The notes: generated by a model not told the origin, from the letters alone. A stretch of DNA of 64,000 nt from Pseudomonadota bacterium (GCA_023393635.1 JAEWKT010000062.1:1-64000), one strand, 5' to 3'; shown: positions 7,303-16,991, counted from the first letter of the stretch. Program-made: numbers and translations.

Positions 7303-8679
7303 ATGATCGACCATCCTATGAAAAAAATCACAATACGTTCGGCCTCAATTATTTCTTTTAGCCTGTGTGCAGCCAGTCTTAGTGTTGCCCCCACTGCCAT
7401 GGCACAAATTATTCCATGGCAAGACAATACCCCGTCTGCCTTGCAACCCTTTGATGGCAATGCAGCACAGGCAGCAAAGCTGGTAGGCTCAGATATCATG
7501 ATCTACAGCCATGCGCCCCGTGCAGTAAGTATTCCCGCTAAAAAAGGCACCCTACATTATAATAATGCCCAATTTAGCACCGCAGCCGTGGTGTTATCGG
7601 CCAAGCCCGAACAGGTAAAACAACTACTGAGCCAGTATTCTAACTATGCAGGGTTATTTCCTACCTTAACCCGCGCCACTGAAATTGAACGCAAAGGCAA
7701 TATTAGCCAAATGAAATATCATATTCATGTGCCAGTGCCTATTCCTATTTTAAGCTTTAATGAAGATGTGGTGATGCAGCACCAGCTACTCGACAATAGC
7801 ATGCAAACGCTGATCATTGACTCGCCCATCCAATATGGCATGGGCAAATTTGAATGGTATCCAATTGACAACAACCGCACGCTAGTCACACTCACCCAAT
7901 GGGGAGATCTGGATAAACCCAAAGGTTTTTTAGTCAGTACTATTTTAAAAGCACTGCCTGAAGTAAAACAAGGTATTCCGCAAAGTGTGGACACCTTTGT
8001 GCTTGAAACTCTCAAGCGCAAATTTAATCCCGTGGGCAAATTAGACACGCAAGGGCCACGGCAAATTCCAGGCAAAAAACTAGCCGCAAATGAGCTAGCC
8101 TTGGTTCAACAGTTAAATGCACGCAGCAACCAACCTGTCATGTTTGTGCATCGCCCTGTCAACATGCCTTATAGTAATCGGGCTGAAGCCTTGCAGTTTG
8201 TCACTACCTTTGCCACCTTAAAAGCACCGCTTGCTTACAGCGCACAGGTCTTAACTACGCCTGCCAAGTATAAAGAAATATTTAGCCAAGTGAGCAAAGT
8301 AGACAGTAAACTGCTACCGAACCAGCAAGGCACAGATGCCACTATTACGGTTAAAGTGGGCCTGGGCGTTATTGCCATTCCATTTCGTTTAAAATTAAAT
8401 TATTTTAATGAAGGCAAAAATCGCTATTATTATCAAGCCAATGGCGGTGATATTGAATATATGCAAGGGCAAATGCAGTTTAACGAGCTACCTACCACAA
8501 AATCAGGCCAGCACACTTTTTTAAGCATGACCAGTGCCAGTAAAATTGGTGACAATGCCCCATTTTTGCTAAAAATTGGTAAATCTCTGCCCTATGCAGA
8601 GGTGCTACCCACGGTAGGCGGTACGCCCGTGTTTATTTATAAAACCAATCAATATCTGGTCAAGCATCCGCAAACTTAA
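7303..8679 (+). CDS. exported SRPBCC/START-like double-domain protein, function unknown
   Basis: 458 residues. A signal peptide with a hydrophobic core (SIISFSLCAASLSVAPTAMA) probably cleaves after AMA. Two START-like lipid/ligand-binding units seem to follow. One is at about residues 85-245 (VVLSAKPEQVKQLLSQYSNYAGLFPTL is typical of polyketide-cyclase/SRPBCC proteins). A second, more divergent one is at about 290-440. The start at 7303 is chosen for the AAAGGGA ribosome-binding site 3 bases upstream. An in-frame ATG five codons later has none. A TACAAT box near 7276 may be the promoter. A periplasmic hydrophobic-ligand carrier is plausible but not shown. Confidence 0.65.
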   Translation: MIDHPMKKITIRSASIISFSLCAASLSVAPTAMAQIIPWQDNTPSALQPFDGNAAQAAKLVGSDIMIYSHAPRAVSIPAKKGTLHYNNAQFSTAAVVLSAKPEQVKQLLSQYSNYAGLFPTLTRATEIERKGNISQMKYHIHVPVPIPILSFNEDVVMQHQLLDNSMQTLIIDSPIQYGMGKFEWYPIDNNRTLVTLTQWGDLDKPKGFLVSTILKALPEVKQGIPQSVDTFVLETLKRKFNPVGKLDTQGPRQIPGKKLAANELALVQQLNARSNQPVMFVHRPVNMPYSNRAEALQFVTTFATLKAPLAYSAQVLTTPAKYKEIFSQVSKVDSKLLPNQQGTDATITVKVGLGVIAIPFRLKLNYFNEGKNRYYYQANGGDIEYMQGQMQFNELPTTKSGQHTFLSMTSASKIGDNAPFLLKIGKSLPYAEVLPTVGGTPVFIYKTNQYLVKHPQT

Positions 8680-8779
8680 ATCAGACCCTGATAACAGAAA
8701 GTTATCGCTGGTGAAAAACAGCTTAAAATATCCAGATCAAACTATAGTGGCAGGCTAAGTGCACGCTGCCACAGCACCC

Positions 8780-9685
8780 TTAAAGATTGACCAGACGCTT
8801 GGGTTGTACTTGACGTTCATCATTGACATAACCCACGCCCAAAAACCGCTCATGCGCAAACACCAAGGACTCTCCCACTGGCTCAGCACCCACCATGACA
8901 CTTTGACCACGGCAAAAATAAAAATCCTCACCGTCATCGAGCTGTACGCGCGGAAAATGCTTAATGGACTCATACACTGGCAATAACAGGCCATCACGCT
9001 GCTGCTCGCTCAGGCTTTCTAAATACTCAATCGTGATGCTTTCATCCAGTGCAAAATGCCCCGTTTGGGTACGGTGTAAAGATTTTACATAAGCACCTGT
9101 GCCCAAGGCTTTGCCAATATCTTCAGCCAAGGTGCGAATATAAGTGCCTTTACTACAACTCACCTTTAAATCAACCGTATCTTGCGTAAAGCTGAGTAAT
9201 TCAAGCTGATAAATAGTCACAGGACGTGCTGGACGGTCAATTTCAATACCTGCCCGTGCCAGCTCATATAAAGGTCGGCCATCTTTTTTTAAGGCAGAAA
9301 ACATCGGCGGCACTTGCATAATATCACCACGCAAACCTGCCAATGCCTGCTCAATTATTTCATTAGACAAGGCGGGAATTGCAAACTCCTCTAACACCTC
9401 ACCTTCTGCATCAGCCGTGGTGGTAGTTGCACCCAATTGAATCGTGGTTTCATAGCTTTTATTGGCCTCAAGCAAATAATGCGAAAACTTGGTGGCCTCA
9501 CCCAAACAAATCGGCAGTAAGCCAGTGGCCAGTGGATCAAGTGCCCCCGTATGTCCGCCTTTTTGGGCTCTAAAAATCCAGCGTACTTTTTGCAATGCTG
9601 CATTAGAGCTAATACCCAGTGGTTTATTCAACAAAATAATGCCGTTAACAGGGCGACGCTGAATTTTCTGGCGAGGTTGATTCAT
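8780..9685 (-). CDS. truB: tRNA pseudouridine-55 synthase TruB
   Basis: 301 residues. The enzyme converts U55 of tRNA elongator molecules to pseudouridine. The family opening GIILLNKPLGISSN and the catalytic-Asp motif GHTGALDPLATGLLPICLGEATKFS-type are present, followed by the KSYETTIQLG strand and a C-terminal PUA-like segment. The ATG at 9685 (MNQPRQKIQRRPVNG) is preferred over a TTG 24 codons upstream because homologues begin just before the GIILLNKP strand. No clear ribosome-binding site is seen. It is the last gene of the rimP-nusA-infB-rbfA-truB block, but a strong terminator separates it from rbfA. Confidence 0.95.
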   Translation of the reverse strand: MNQPRQKIQRRPVNGIILLNKPLGISSNAALQKVRWIFRAQKGGHTGALDPLATGLLPICLGEATKFSHYLLEANKSYETTIQLGATTTTADAEGEVLEEFAIPALSNEIIEQALAGLRGDIMQVPPMFSALKKDGRPLYELARAGIEIDRPARPVTIYQLELLSFTQDTVDLKVSCSKGTYIRTLAEDIGKALGTGAYVKSLHRTQTGHFALDESITIEYLESLSEQQRDGLLLPVYESIKHFPRVQLDDGEDFYFCRGQSVMVGAEPVGESLVFAHERFLGVGYVNDERQVQPKRLVNL

Positions 9686-9839
9686 GGGCAATATAAGCTT
9701 GTCAAAAAGAAAGCCGCATTCTAGCAAAATCAGCTCCTTGCTGCCGAGTTGCAACAAGCATTTTTATCATGTGGCGTATATTTTTTAAAACAGCAAAGCA
9801 AGGATTTAAAGGCAGTTGAGATTACAGGGTTTTAAATGC

Positions 9840-9865
9840 AAAAAAGCCGCGATCATACGCGGCTT
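9840..9865 (-). terminator. Rho-independent terminator downstream of rbfA
   Basis: The 7-bp GC-rich stem AGCCGCG/CGCGGCT (9845-9851 with 9858-9864) is followed on the minus strand by a run of six T bases. It lies 34 bases after the rbfA stop and would end or attenuate the infB operon transcript before truB. Confidence 0.85.
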
Positions 9866-9898
9866 CCTGACTATGGCAGATATTCATACCTGCACATT

Positions 9899-10357
9899 TT
9901 ATGATTGATCAGTGCTATCTGGCTTAGCAGTATTATCACTGCTTTTATCACTGCCACTCGCGTCAGTTTGCTCTATATTACTTTCATCCGCACTGACTGC
10001 TTTTGCAATCAAATCCATCATGTAGTTACCATGTGCAGTCACATTGTCATAATGAAAACGCAAACGCGGCGTAATACGGGTTTTAATCCGACGACCCAGC
10101 TCCTGACGCAAAAAGCCAGCAGCACCATTTAAGACATCCAAGGTATCTTTATGCGCCTGTGCAGTTTGGTCATCCGCTAATTCGCGACCCATCACGGTCA
10201 CGTATACTTCAGCATATCCCATGTCAGGACTAACCTTAACATTGGATATGGTTACCAAACCACCCAATCGCGGGTCTTTTAACTCTGAGCGGATCAGGTC
10301 GGACAGCTCGCGCTGCACCTGATCACCCATACGCTTTAGACGTTGACTACCCGCCAT
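9899..10357 (-). CDS. rbfA: 30S ribosome-binding factor RbfA
   Basis: 152 residues. It is a KH-like cold-shock factor that assists late 30S subunit maturation. The N-terminal RLKRMGDQVQRELSDLI and the core TISNVKVSPDMGYAEVYVTV are typical. The C-terminal 25 or so residues are a low-complexity Ser/Asp/Thr tail, longer than the family core of about 120-135. The ATG overlaps the infB stop codon by one base (TAATG), so the two genes are translationally coupled. Confidence 0.95.
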   Translation of the reverse strand: MAGSQRLKRMGDQVQRELSDLIRSELKDPRLGGLVTISNVKVSPDMGYAEVYVTVMGRELADDQTAQAHKDTLDVLNGAAGFLRQELGRRIKTRITPRLRFHYDNVTAHGNYMMDLIAKAVSADESNIEQTDASGSDKSSDNTAKPDSTDQS

Positions 10358-13080
10358 TAAAGACTCCGTGCAATTTGTTGAACATCATAGACTTCAATTT
10401 TGTCTAAAGGCTTGATGTCTTTATAGCCTTTCACCGCAAGACCACATTCCATGCCAGCGCGAACTTCTTCCACCACTTCTTTAAAGCGACGTAAAGATTC
10501 AAGCTCACCCTGGAATACCACCACGTCATCACGCAGTACACGGATTGGCTTATTACGATGTAAGACACCTTCAAGCACCATACAGCCTGCTGCCGCACCA
10601 AACTTACTGGAGTGGAATACTTCACGTACTTGGGCCACACCCAAAATGGTTTCACGATGCTCTGGTGGTAACTTGCCACTCATGGCTGCTTTGACATCAT
10701 CAATCATTTCATAAATGATGCTGTAGTAGCGCAAGTCAACGCCGTCTTCATCACATTTTTGACGCGCGGCATTATCAGCACGAACGTTAAAGCCCAGGAT
10801 CACAGCATCAGACGATTCAGCCAGCGACACGTCAGACTCAGTGATTGCACCTACGCCTGAGCTAATAATACGCACTTGAACATCTTCAACCGATAGATCA
10901 TTCAAGGCAGCACTAATCGCTTCTAGCGTCCCACGTACATCGGTTTTTAATACCAGATTAACGGTAGGCACATCTTTTTTGCCCATCGAGGCCATGATAT
11001 TTTCAAGGCGCATGGTACTGGCGCGTTCCAGACGTAACTGACGCTCACGGCTGCTACGGAAATCAGCCACTTCACGGGCTTTTTTCTCATCACTCACCAC
11101 CAGTAATTCGTCACCTGCGTTTGGCGCATCAGGTAAACCTAATATTTCTACAGGAATAGATGGCCCTGCTGATTTAATCGGTTTACCGTTTTCATCGTTC
11201 ATGGCACGGACACGGCCATACGATGCGCCTGCAAGAACCAGGTCGCCTACATTCAGGATACCTTTTTGCACCAGAATTGATGCGACTGCACCGCGACCTT
11301 TGTCAACACGTGCTTCGATTACCACACCTTGCGCGGCACCTTCATCAGCGGCAGTCAATTCCATCAATTCAGCTTGAATAGAAATCAGGTCTAGTAATTC
11401 ATCAATACCTTGTCCGCTATGCGCAGAAACTTTGGCAATAGGCGTATCACCGCCCCATTCCTCAGGCACAATTTGCTTGGCAGTCAATTCATTGAGTACG
11501 CGATCTGGATCGGCACTTTCTTTGTCCATTTTATTAATGGCCACAATGATTGGCGTACCCGCAGCACGGGCATGATCAATGGCTTCAGCCGTTTGTGGCA
11601 TCACGCCATCATCAGCCGCAACCACCAGTACCACAATATCGGTTGCCTTGGCACCACGTGAACGCATGGCAGTAAATGCCGCATGACCTGGGGTATCCAG
11701 AAAGGTAATAATACCTTTATCAGTTTGAACGTGATAAGCACCAATATGCTGAGTAATGCCACCCGCTTCACCAGAAGCCACTTTGGCACGGCGAATATAA
11801 TCCAGTAATGAGGTTTTACCATGATCCACATGACCCATAATAGTCACCACAGGCGGACGGGTTTTCTCATCACCACGATTTTTCTTGGCTGCTTCCATTA
11901 AGCGGTCTTCAGCTGCCGTATCACTCACCAAGACTGGGTTATGACCCAGCTCTTCAACCACTAACGCGGCAGTGGCCTGGTCAATACTTTGGTCTTGAGT
12001 CACTATTTCACCCATTTTCATCAGGGTTTTAATAATTTCTCTCACCTTCAGTGCCATTTTCTGTGCTAAATCAGCAACTACAATATGCTCGCCAATTTCT
12101 ACATCATACACTTGCTTTTCAACAGGCTTTTCAAAGCCATGCTTATTGGCCTGACTGGTTTTTAAGCCACGTTTATGGTGCGGTGACTGGAAGCTTTGCT
12201 CTTCCTGACCACGGTTTTTACCACGTGACTTGTTAGAACGGCTATTGGTCGTGCCGCCAGTACCCCGTTTAATTTCACGGTTTTCTTTGTCAAAGGATTC
12301 TTCATAAGCACGACCAACCAGACCTGCAGCGATTGGCGTGTTGTCTTCAACCACTTTAACCGTAATATCTTCGTTGGAATACTTGGTCGCCATTTGACGC
12401 ATTTGTTCAAGCGTGCGCTGTTGTGCTTCCTCAGCTGCTTTACGACGTGCGACTTCTTCAATCGCTTTTAAACGCGCCTCTTCAACTTCACGCGCTTTTT
12501 TCTGTTCAGCCGTTTCAGACTTACCACGGTTGTCTGGTTTACGTGGCTCAGCCTTACGCGGTGCATCAGGTTGATTGCGTTTTTTAACCACGACCTCAGC
12601 TTTAGTACCCGCAGATTTGCTTTCAGGCTGATGCGCAGCACGCATGGCATCCAGGGTTGCTTTTTGACGTGCTTCTGAATCAACACGTGCCTGACTTTCG
12701 GCTTTTTGACGCGCAATCATATCTGCACGGGCTTTATCAGCCGCATCTGCTTTGGCTTTGGCCTCAGCTGCTAGTGAAGCTGCATCAGGTTTTACAAAAG
12801 TATGTTTTTTACGTACTTCGACATTAATGGTTTTGGCTTTGCCGCCCGTACCTGCAACTTTGGCAGTACTGGTGGTTTTACGTTTTAAGGTAATATTGCC
12901 GCTACCTAATGTTTGACCATGTGAGCGCTTTAAATGAGCAACCAGTTGCTCTTGCTCAGCCGCAGACACTGTCGCCTCGGCACCACGTGTAGGTAAACCT
13001 GCTTCAACCAGTTGCTCGAGCAGCTTTTCGACTGGACGACCCACACTTTCAGCTAAATCTTTTACGGTTTTGTCCGTCAT
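10357..13080 (-). CDS. infB: translation initiation factor IF-2
   Basis: 907 residues, similar in size to the long E. coli form. The N-terminal IF2 domain (KTVKDLAESVGRPVEKLLEQL) is followed by a highly charged, Lys/Ala/Arg-rich linker to about residue 330. The GTPase domain carries GHVDHGKTSLLD (G1), DTPGHAAF (G3), NKMDK (G4) and SAHSG (G5). The C-terminal domains bind fMet-tRNA and the ribosome. It recruits initiator tRNA to the 30S subunit. The initiator tRNA gene itself lies upstream in the same cluster. nusA ends 12 bases before the infB start. Confidence 0.97.
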   Translation of the reverse strand: MTDKTVKDLAESVGRPVEKLLEQLVEAGLPTRGAEATVSAAEQEQLVAHLKRSHGQTLGSGNITLKRKTTSTAKVAGTGGKAKTINVEVRKKHTFVKPDAASLAAEAKAKADAADKARADMIARQKAESQARVDSEARQKATLDAMRAAHQPESKSAGTKAEVVVKKRNQPDAPRKAEPRKPDNRGKSETAEQKKAREVEEARLKAIEEVARRKAAEEAQQRTLEQMRQMATKYSNEDITVKVVEDNTPIAAGLVGRAYEESFDKENREIKRGTGGTTNSRSNKSRGKNRGQEEQSFQSPHHKRGLKTSQANKHGFEKPVEKQVYDVEIGEHIVVADLAQKMALKVREIIKTLMKMGEIVTQDQSIDQATAALVVEELGHNPVLVSDTAAEDRLMEAAKKNRGDEKTRPPVVTIMGHVDHGKTSLLDYIRRAKVASGEAGGITQHIGAYHVQTDKGIITFLDTPGHAAFTAMRSRGAKATDIVVLVVAADDGVMPQTAEAIDHARAAGTPIIVAINKMDKESADPDRVLNELTAKQIVPEEWGGDTPIAKVSAHSGQGIDELLDLISIQAELMELTAADEGAAQGVVIEARVDKGRGAVASILVQKGILNVGDLVLAGASYGRVRAMNDENGKPIKSAGPSIPVEILGLPDAPNAGDELLVVSDEKKAREVADFRSSRERQLRLERASTMRLENIMASMGKKDVPTVNLVLKTDVRGTLEAISAALNDLSVEDVQVRIISSGVGAITESDVSLAESSDAVILGFNVRADNAARQKCDEDGVDLRYYSIIYEMIDDVKAAMSGKLPPEHRETILGVAQVREVFHSSKFGAAAGCMVLEGVLHRNKPIRVLRDDVVVFQGELESLRRFKEVVEEVRAGMECGLAVKGYKDIKPLDKIEVYDVQQIARSL

Positions 13081-13092
13081 AATGCGCTACCC

Positions 13093-14577
13093 CTAGTTAA
13101 ACCATGATTCACGGGCTTTCATAATTAATTGACCAGCCCTTTGGGGATCTAAGCCTTCTATATCAGCAATATCATCTATCGCCTGATCGGCCAAATCATC
13201 TAATGTCACAACACCATGGGCAGCCAGTGCAAAGGCCAGTTCACGGGTCATGCCTTCCATATTTAGAAGGTCTTCACTTGGATCCTGAATGCTTTCTTGT
13301 TGCAATAAAGCATCGCTAATCGCGAGTTCTTTGGCGCGGTTTTGTAATAACTCCACCACGTCATCTTCCAGTTCAATTTCTTCAAACGTTTCAGCAGGCA
13401 CATAGGCCACTTCATCAATTGAAGTAAAGCCCATGTCAACCAAGGCAATTGCCAAGTCTTGATCAACCTGCAAGCGTTCAACAAACATATCAATATATTG
13501 CTGTGCCTCAGATGCTTGACGCTCGCGATATTCATCCTCAAGCATCATGTCCAGCTTATAGCCAGTCAGCTCAGACGCCAGCCGAACGTTTTGACCTTGC
13601 GAGCCAATTGCACGCGCCAATTGGTCACCTGTACCAAAAATAATATCTGCACTTCTGGCATCTTCATCCAGCACAATACTGGATACATCAGCAGGCTCTA
13701 AAGCACTGGCAATATACTGTGCTGAATCGTCAGACCACACCACCACATCAATGCGTTCGCCATTTAATTCTTGCTGAACCGCCTGAATCCGTGTACCACG
13801 CATGCCAATACAGGCACCCACTGGGTCAATGCGATGGTCATTAGTTTTTACGGCAATTTTGGCACGTACACCAGGCTGGCGCGCCGCCCCTTTAATTTCA
13901 ATAATTTCTTCACTGATTTCAGGAACTTCTTTACGCATTAGTGCAATGAGCATTTCTGGACGAGCGCGTGACAATAACAACTGCGCACCACGGCCTTCGC
14001 GATTGACATTATACAAAATGGCATTGATACGTTGTTTTGGTCTTAATATCTCTTTCGGTAACATCTCTTCACGCGCCAGATAGCCTTCCGCGTTGTCACC
14101 CATATCAATGATAAAGCCATCTTTGGTTTGCTTTTTCACTTCACCGTAAATCAGCTCACCCACACGCGCCGCATATTGATCGGCAACCAAGGCACGTTCT
14201 GCTTCACGAATTTTCTGAACAATCACTTGCTTGGCAATTTGGGCAGCAATACGGCCAAAGTCAATAGACTTCACCTGCTCTTCGCGGATATCGCCAATAG
14301 CCCACTCATTCGGGTCAAGATCACTAATGGCATCCTGGCAAGCAGGCATTTCATGATCTTCATCTGCAACAACGAACCACTGGCGGAAAGTTTCATACTC
14401 ACCAGTCTTACGGTCAATGGCCACACGAAGCTCTGCTTCTTCATCTACCGTGCCTTCATAAAATTTCTTTTTGGTGGCAGCAACCAGCGCTTGCTCCAAG
14501 GCCTCAAAAATCGCTTCTCGACTGACGCCCTTTTCGTTACTAACCGTTTCAACAACGGTAAGGATTTCGCGACTCAT
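13093..14577 (-). CDS. nusA: transcription termination/antitermination factor NusA
   Basis: 494 residues. Domain order is the N-terminal RNA-polymerase-binding domain (1-125), the S1 domain (GELIYGEVKKQTKDGFIIDMGD), KH domains with GACIGMRGTRIQAV and AIGSQGQNVRLAS, and two C-terminal acidic repeat domains with helix-hairpin-helix character. The C-terminal repeats bind the alpha subunit CTD or NusG in the family. It modulates pausing, termination and antitermination. It lies between rimP and infB, the order conserved in many Gammaproteobacteria. Confidence 0.97.
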   Translation of the reverse strand: MSREILTVVETVSNEKGVSREAIFEALEQALVAATKKKFYEGTVDEEAELRVAIDRKTGEYETFRQWFVVADEDHEMPACQDAISDLDPNEWAIGDIREEQVKSIDFGRIAAQIAKQVIVQKIREAERALVADQYAARVGELIYGEVKKQTKDGFIIDMGDNAEGYLAREEMLPKEILRPKQRINAILYNVNREGRGAQLLLSRARPEMLIALMRKEVPEISEEIIEIKGAARQPGVRAKIAVKTNDHRIDPVGACIGMRGTRIQAVQQELNGERIDVVVWSDDSAQYIASALEPADVSSIVLDEDARSADIIFGTGDQLARAIGSQGQNVRLASELTGYKLDMMLEDEYRERQASEAQQYIDMFVERLQVDQDLAIALVDMGFTSIDEVAYVPAETFEEIELEDDVVELLQNRAKELAISDALLQQESIQDPSEDLLNMEGMTRELAFALAAHGVVTLDDLADQAIDDIADIEGLDPQRAGQLIMKARESWFN

Positions 14578-14669
14578 ATGTCACCTTTTAATCAATTAAA
14601 TCTAGTCTGAATGAATTTGCGCTGTGCCAATCCTAACGACCAACCCATCTTATCAGTAAGTATATTTTG

Positions 14670-15218
14670 TTAATCCTGATAGATTAAATTTGCTTTGTCG
14701 ATATTATCGCCATCAATCACCAACCGATGGCCTTCCACCTCGACAGTAATCTGCTGATCACTGACTTCTAATAAGGTTGCTGTCATCTTGCGGCGATTTT
14801 CAACGGCAGAAATAAGACGCAAGGCCATCGTTTGACCGACATAGTCTTGCATTTGACTTAAGCTAAAAAATGGTCGATCCCAGCCAGGAGAAGACACTTC
14901 CAGCGCATACTCACCTGAAATAGGATCATGCACATCGAGCACACCACTCACCTGATGATTAACCCGAACACAGTCGGCAACCCCAATGCCACGGCCAGTA
15001 TCTTCTTCCTCTGACGGGTCATTAAGTGCTGCTGCGAGTTCGGTTGGCGAGTCTATGCTATCGTTGGCCACATCTGTATCTGGCTTATCAATATAGATAC
15101 GTAGTAAAGAACGTTTACCTTGAGGCAAAAATTCGATACCCCACAGGTCAACATCACACGCAGCAACCGCAGGCGCGATTAAATCATACAAGGCTTGAGT
15201 TTTTGCAGAAAACTTCAT
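14670..15218 (-). CDS. rimP: ribosome maturation factor RimP
   Basis: 182 residues, about 30 longer than the E. coli protein. The extra length is an acidic Asp/Glu-rich insertion at about residues 45-75, inside the N-terminal domain between the LLRIYIDKPD strand and GIGVADCVRVNHQVSG. The core motif YALEVSSPGWDRPFF is intact. RimP assists early 30S assembly. The gene is the first protein gene of the operon, after the initiator tRNA gene. Confidence 0.95.
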   Translation of the reverse strand: MKFSAKTQALYDLIAPAVAACDVDLWGIEFLPQGKRSLLRIYIDKPDTDVANDSIDSPTELAAALNDPSEEEDTGRGIGVADCVRVNHQVSGVLDVHDPISGEYALEVSSPGWDRPFFSLSQMQDYVGQTMALRLISAVENRRKMTATLLEVSDQQITVEVEGHRLVIDGDNIDKANLIYQD

Positions 15219-15380
15219 TTATCGTCTTTAAACAGAGAGGCGAAAAAACCAGATGGGGCAAAAATAGATGCAAGCATGCTTGAATCTGAGCTCTAGTGAA
15301 CTCTTGCTCAACTTAAGACTCAAGTATTGGCAGCAATTTGTTCTTTTGCTTGTCCATCACCGTTGGGCAACTTCAAAAAT

Positions 15381-15410
15381 AAAAAAATGGGCGACATGGC
15401 CCACTTTTTT
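15381..15410 (-). terminator. hairpin with T-run between the initiator tRNA gene and rimP
   Basis: The stem TGGGC/GCCCA (15388-15392 with 15399-15403) is flanked by an A run on one side and a T run on the other, so it could act on either strand. On the minus strand it lies between metY and rimP and would limit tRNA-initiated read-through into the operon. Confidence 0.55.
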
Positions 15411-15461
15411 CAGCATCTAGAAATAGTCTGTTTTTATGCAAACTCATTAATGATACTGAAC

Positions 15462-15488
15462 AAAAAGGCTCACATTGTGAGCCTTTTT
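15462..15488 (-). terminator. terminator immediately downstream of tRNA-fMet
   Basis: A nearly perfect palindrome AAAAAGGCTCACA / TGTGAGCCTTTTT begins 6 bases after the tRNA CCA end. The arms supply T runs on both strands. It is the obvious end point for the tRNA transcript. Confidence 0.85.
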
Positions 15489-15493
15489 AAATA

Positions 15494-15570
<77 letters not shown>

Positions 15571-15686
15571 TCAACTGGTGTGTAGTATATACTACTTTTG
15601 GTGCCTGTCAATCATTGTTTTGAAGAATAATTAACTAATTTTACGTTTGCTACTTGCCATATTGCTAATTAAATCAATTAACTACA

Positions 15687-15771
15687 TGGTGCGGAAGGGG
15701 GGACTTGAACCCCCACGCCGTTAGGCACTACCACCTCAAGGTAGCGTGTCTACCAATTCCACCACCCCCGC
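15687..15771 (-). tRNA. tRNA-Leu (GAG)
   Basis: 85 bases including CCA. The class II layout has a long variable arm (TGCCTAACGGCG) between the anticodon arm (CTACCTTGAGGTGGTAG) and the T-arm (GGGGGTTCAAGTCCCCC). The acceptor stem GCGGGGG pairs imperfectly at its inner end with CTTCCGC. The anticodon GAG reads CTC and CTT leucine codons. It lies between secG and the initiator tRNA and is probably co-transcribed from the tpiA-secG side. Confidence 0.95.
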
Positions 15772-15836
15772 AGCAGGCGCTATTCTATGCGACCTATATT
15801 AAAAAAGGAAGCTTAATTTTTATCTAAGTCGACTTC

Positions 15837-16172
15837 TTAACGTTCATCTGCTGAAGTTTCAACCACTGGTTTGGCTGAATCAGTAGGTAATGAAGGAGCA
15901 GGCAAGGTTTGTACTTCAGGTAAGCTATACAGCTTGCTACTATTTTGTTTGGCAAAAATAGCCAGGGTAATACTGGTAATAAAGAACACAGCCACCAAAA
16001 CTGCCGTGGTACGGGTTAAAAAGTTAGCCCCACCTGACGCACCAAACACAGTTGCTGCACCGCCACCACCAAAAGAAGCCCCTGCTTCAGCACCTTTGCC
16101 CTGCTGAATCAAAATAAGTCCAATCATGGACAGAGCCACTAAAATATGAATCACTAATACAAGCGTTTCCAA
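15837..16172 (-). CDS. secG: preprotein translocase subunit SecG
   Basis: 111 residues. Two transmembrane segments are separated by the SecG motif LIQQGKGAEAGASFGGG and are followed by a Pro/Ser-rich cytoplasmic tail. SecG assists the SecYE channel in protein export. It follows tpiA by 9 bases, a conserved neighbour pair. Confidence 0.95.
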   Translation of the reverse strand: METLVLVIHILVALSMIGLILIQQGKGAEAGASFGGGGAATVFGASGGANFLTRTTAVLVAVFFITSITLAIFAKQNSSKLYSLPEVQTLPAPSLPTDSAKPVVETSADER

Positions 16173-16181
16173 TGCTGTCTC

Positions 16182-16991
16182 CTACCCAATCTGGTAATGC
16201 TGGCCAAAAGCCTGGGCAATTTTAATAAATGAATCTGCATCCAGCGATGCTCCGCCCACTAATGCGCCATTAATATTTTCGCAGGCGGCCAGCGACGCGG
16301 CATTATCAGGCTTTACACTGCCGCCGTAAAGTATTGGCATGCTGGCAAGCGACGAATGATACAATTTTAATCCCTGACGGATCGCAGCATGCATGGCTTC
16401 GGCATCTTCAGGGCTTGCTGTTTTGCCAGTTCCAATGGCCCACACAGGCTCATAAGCCACAATAATTTGTTGTTGCCACACGATTAAAGGCACACAATTA
16501 AATACGTCATCAAGCTGTTGTAGCACTATTGCCTCGGCCTTCCCTGCCTCACGCTGTGCCAAGGTTTCCCCCACACAAAAGATCACTTTAAGACCAGCTT
16601 GCGCTGCACTCTGAATTTTCTCAATCAGCACCCTGGCATCTTCATTATAAAAGCTACGGCGTTCAGAATGCCCAATTAGTGTCATTTTTACTTGTGCATC
16701 GCTAAGCTGTTGCGCAGAGACATCCCCTGTATAGGCACCAACGCCTGCAAAACGACTTATATCTTGTGCCACCAGCTCAATTGGGCTGTTTGCTTGTTGC
16801 AACTGAGCTTGCACTGAGTGCAAATGCAACATAGCTGGTGCAATGGCCAAATGCACTGAATCTGTTGGTGCTATCTGTTCAGCGCACTTAATTAATTGTT
16901 GAGTTAATTGTTGTTGTGCCACAAAAGAATCTGGATTCATTTTCCAGTTTCCTATTACCCAGGGCTTTAACTTGCTGCTCAACATAGACAA
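16182..16991 (-). CDS. tpiA: triosephosphate isomerase
   Basis: 269 residues, slightly longer than the usual 250-260. The catalytic residues are present: Lys in GNWKMNP, His in IGHSERRSFY and Glu in VAYEPVWAIGTG. The phosphate-binding YGGSVKPDN follows. It interconverts dihydroxyacetone phosphate and glyceraldehyde-3-phosphate. A second in-frame ATG two codons after the first is an equally possible start. Confidence 0.97.
   Translation of the reverse strand: MSMLSSKLKPWVIGNWKMNPDSFVAQQQLTQQLIKCAEQIAPTDSVHLAIAPAMLHLHSVQAQLQQANSPIELVAQDISRFAGVGAYTGDVSAQQLSDAQVKMTLIGHSERRSFYNEDARVLIEKIQSAAQAGLKVIFCVGETLAQREAGKAEAIVLQQLDDVFNCVPLIVWQQQIIVAYEPVWAIGTGKTASPEDAEAMHAAIRQGLKLYHSSLASMPILYGGSVKPDNAASLAACENINGALVGGASLDADSFIKIAQAFGQHYQIG

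Noticed and set aside
8686..8706. Hairpin GATAAC-AGAAA-GTTATC after the double START gene
   Set aside because: It has no T run and only a weak A/T-rich stem, so I do not call it a terminator.
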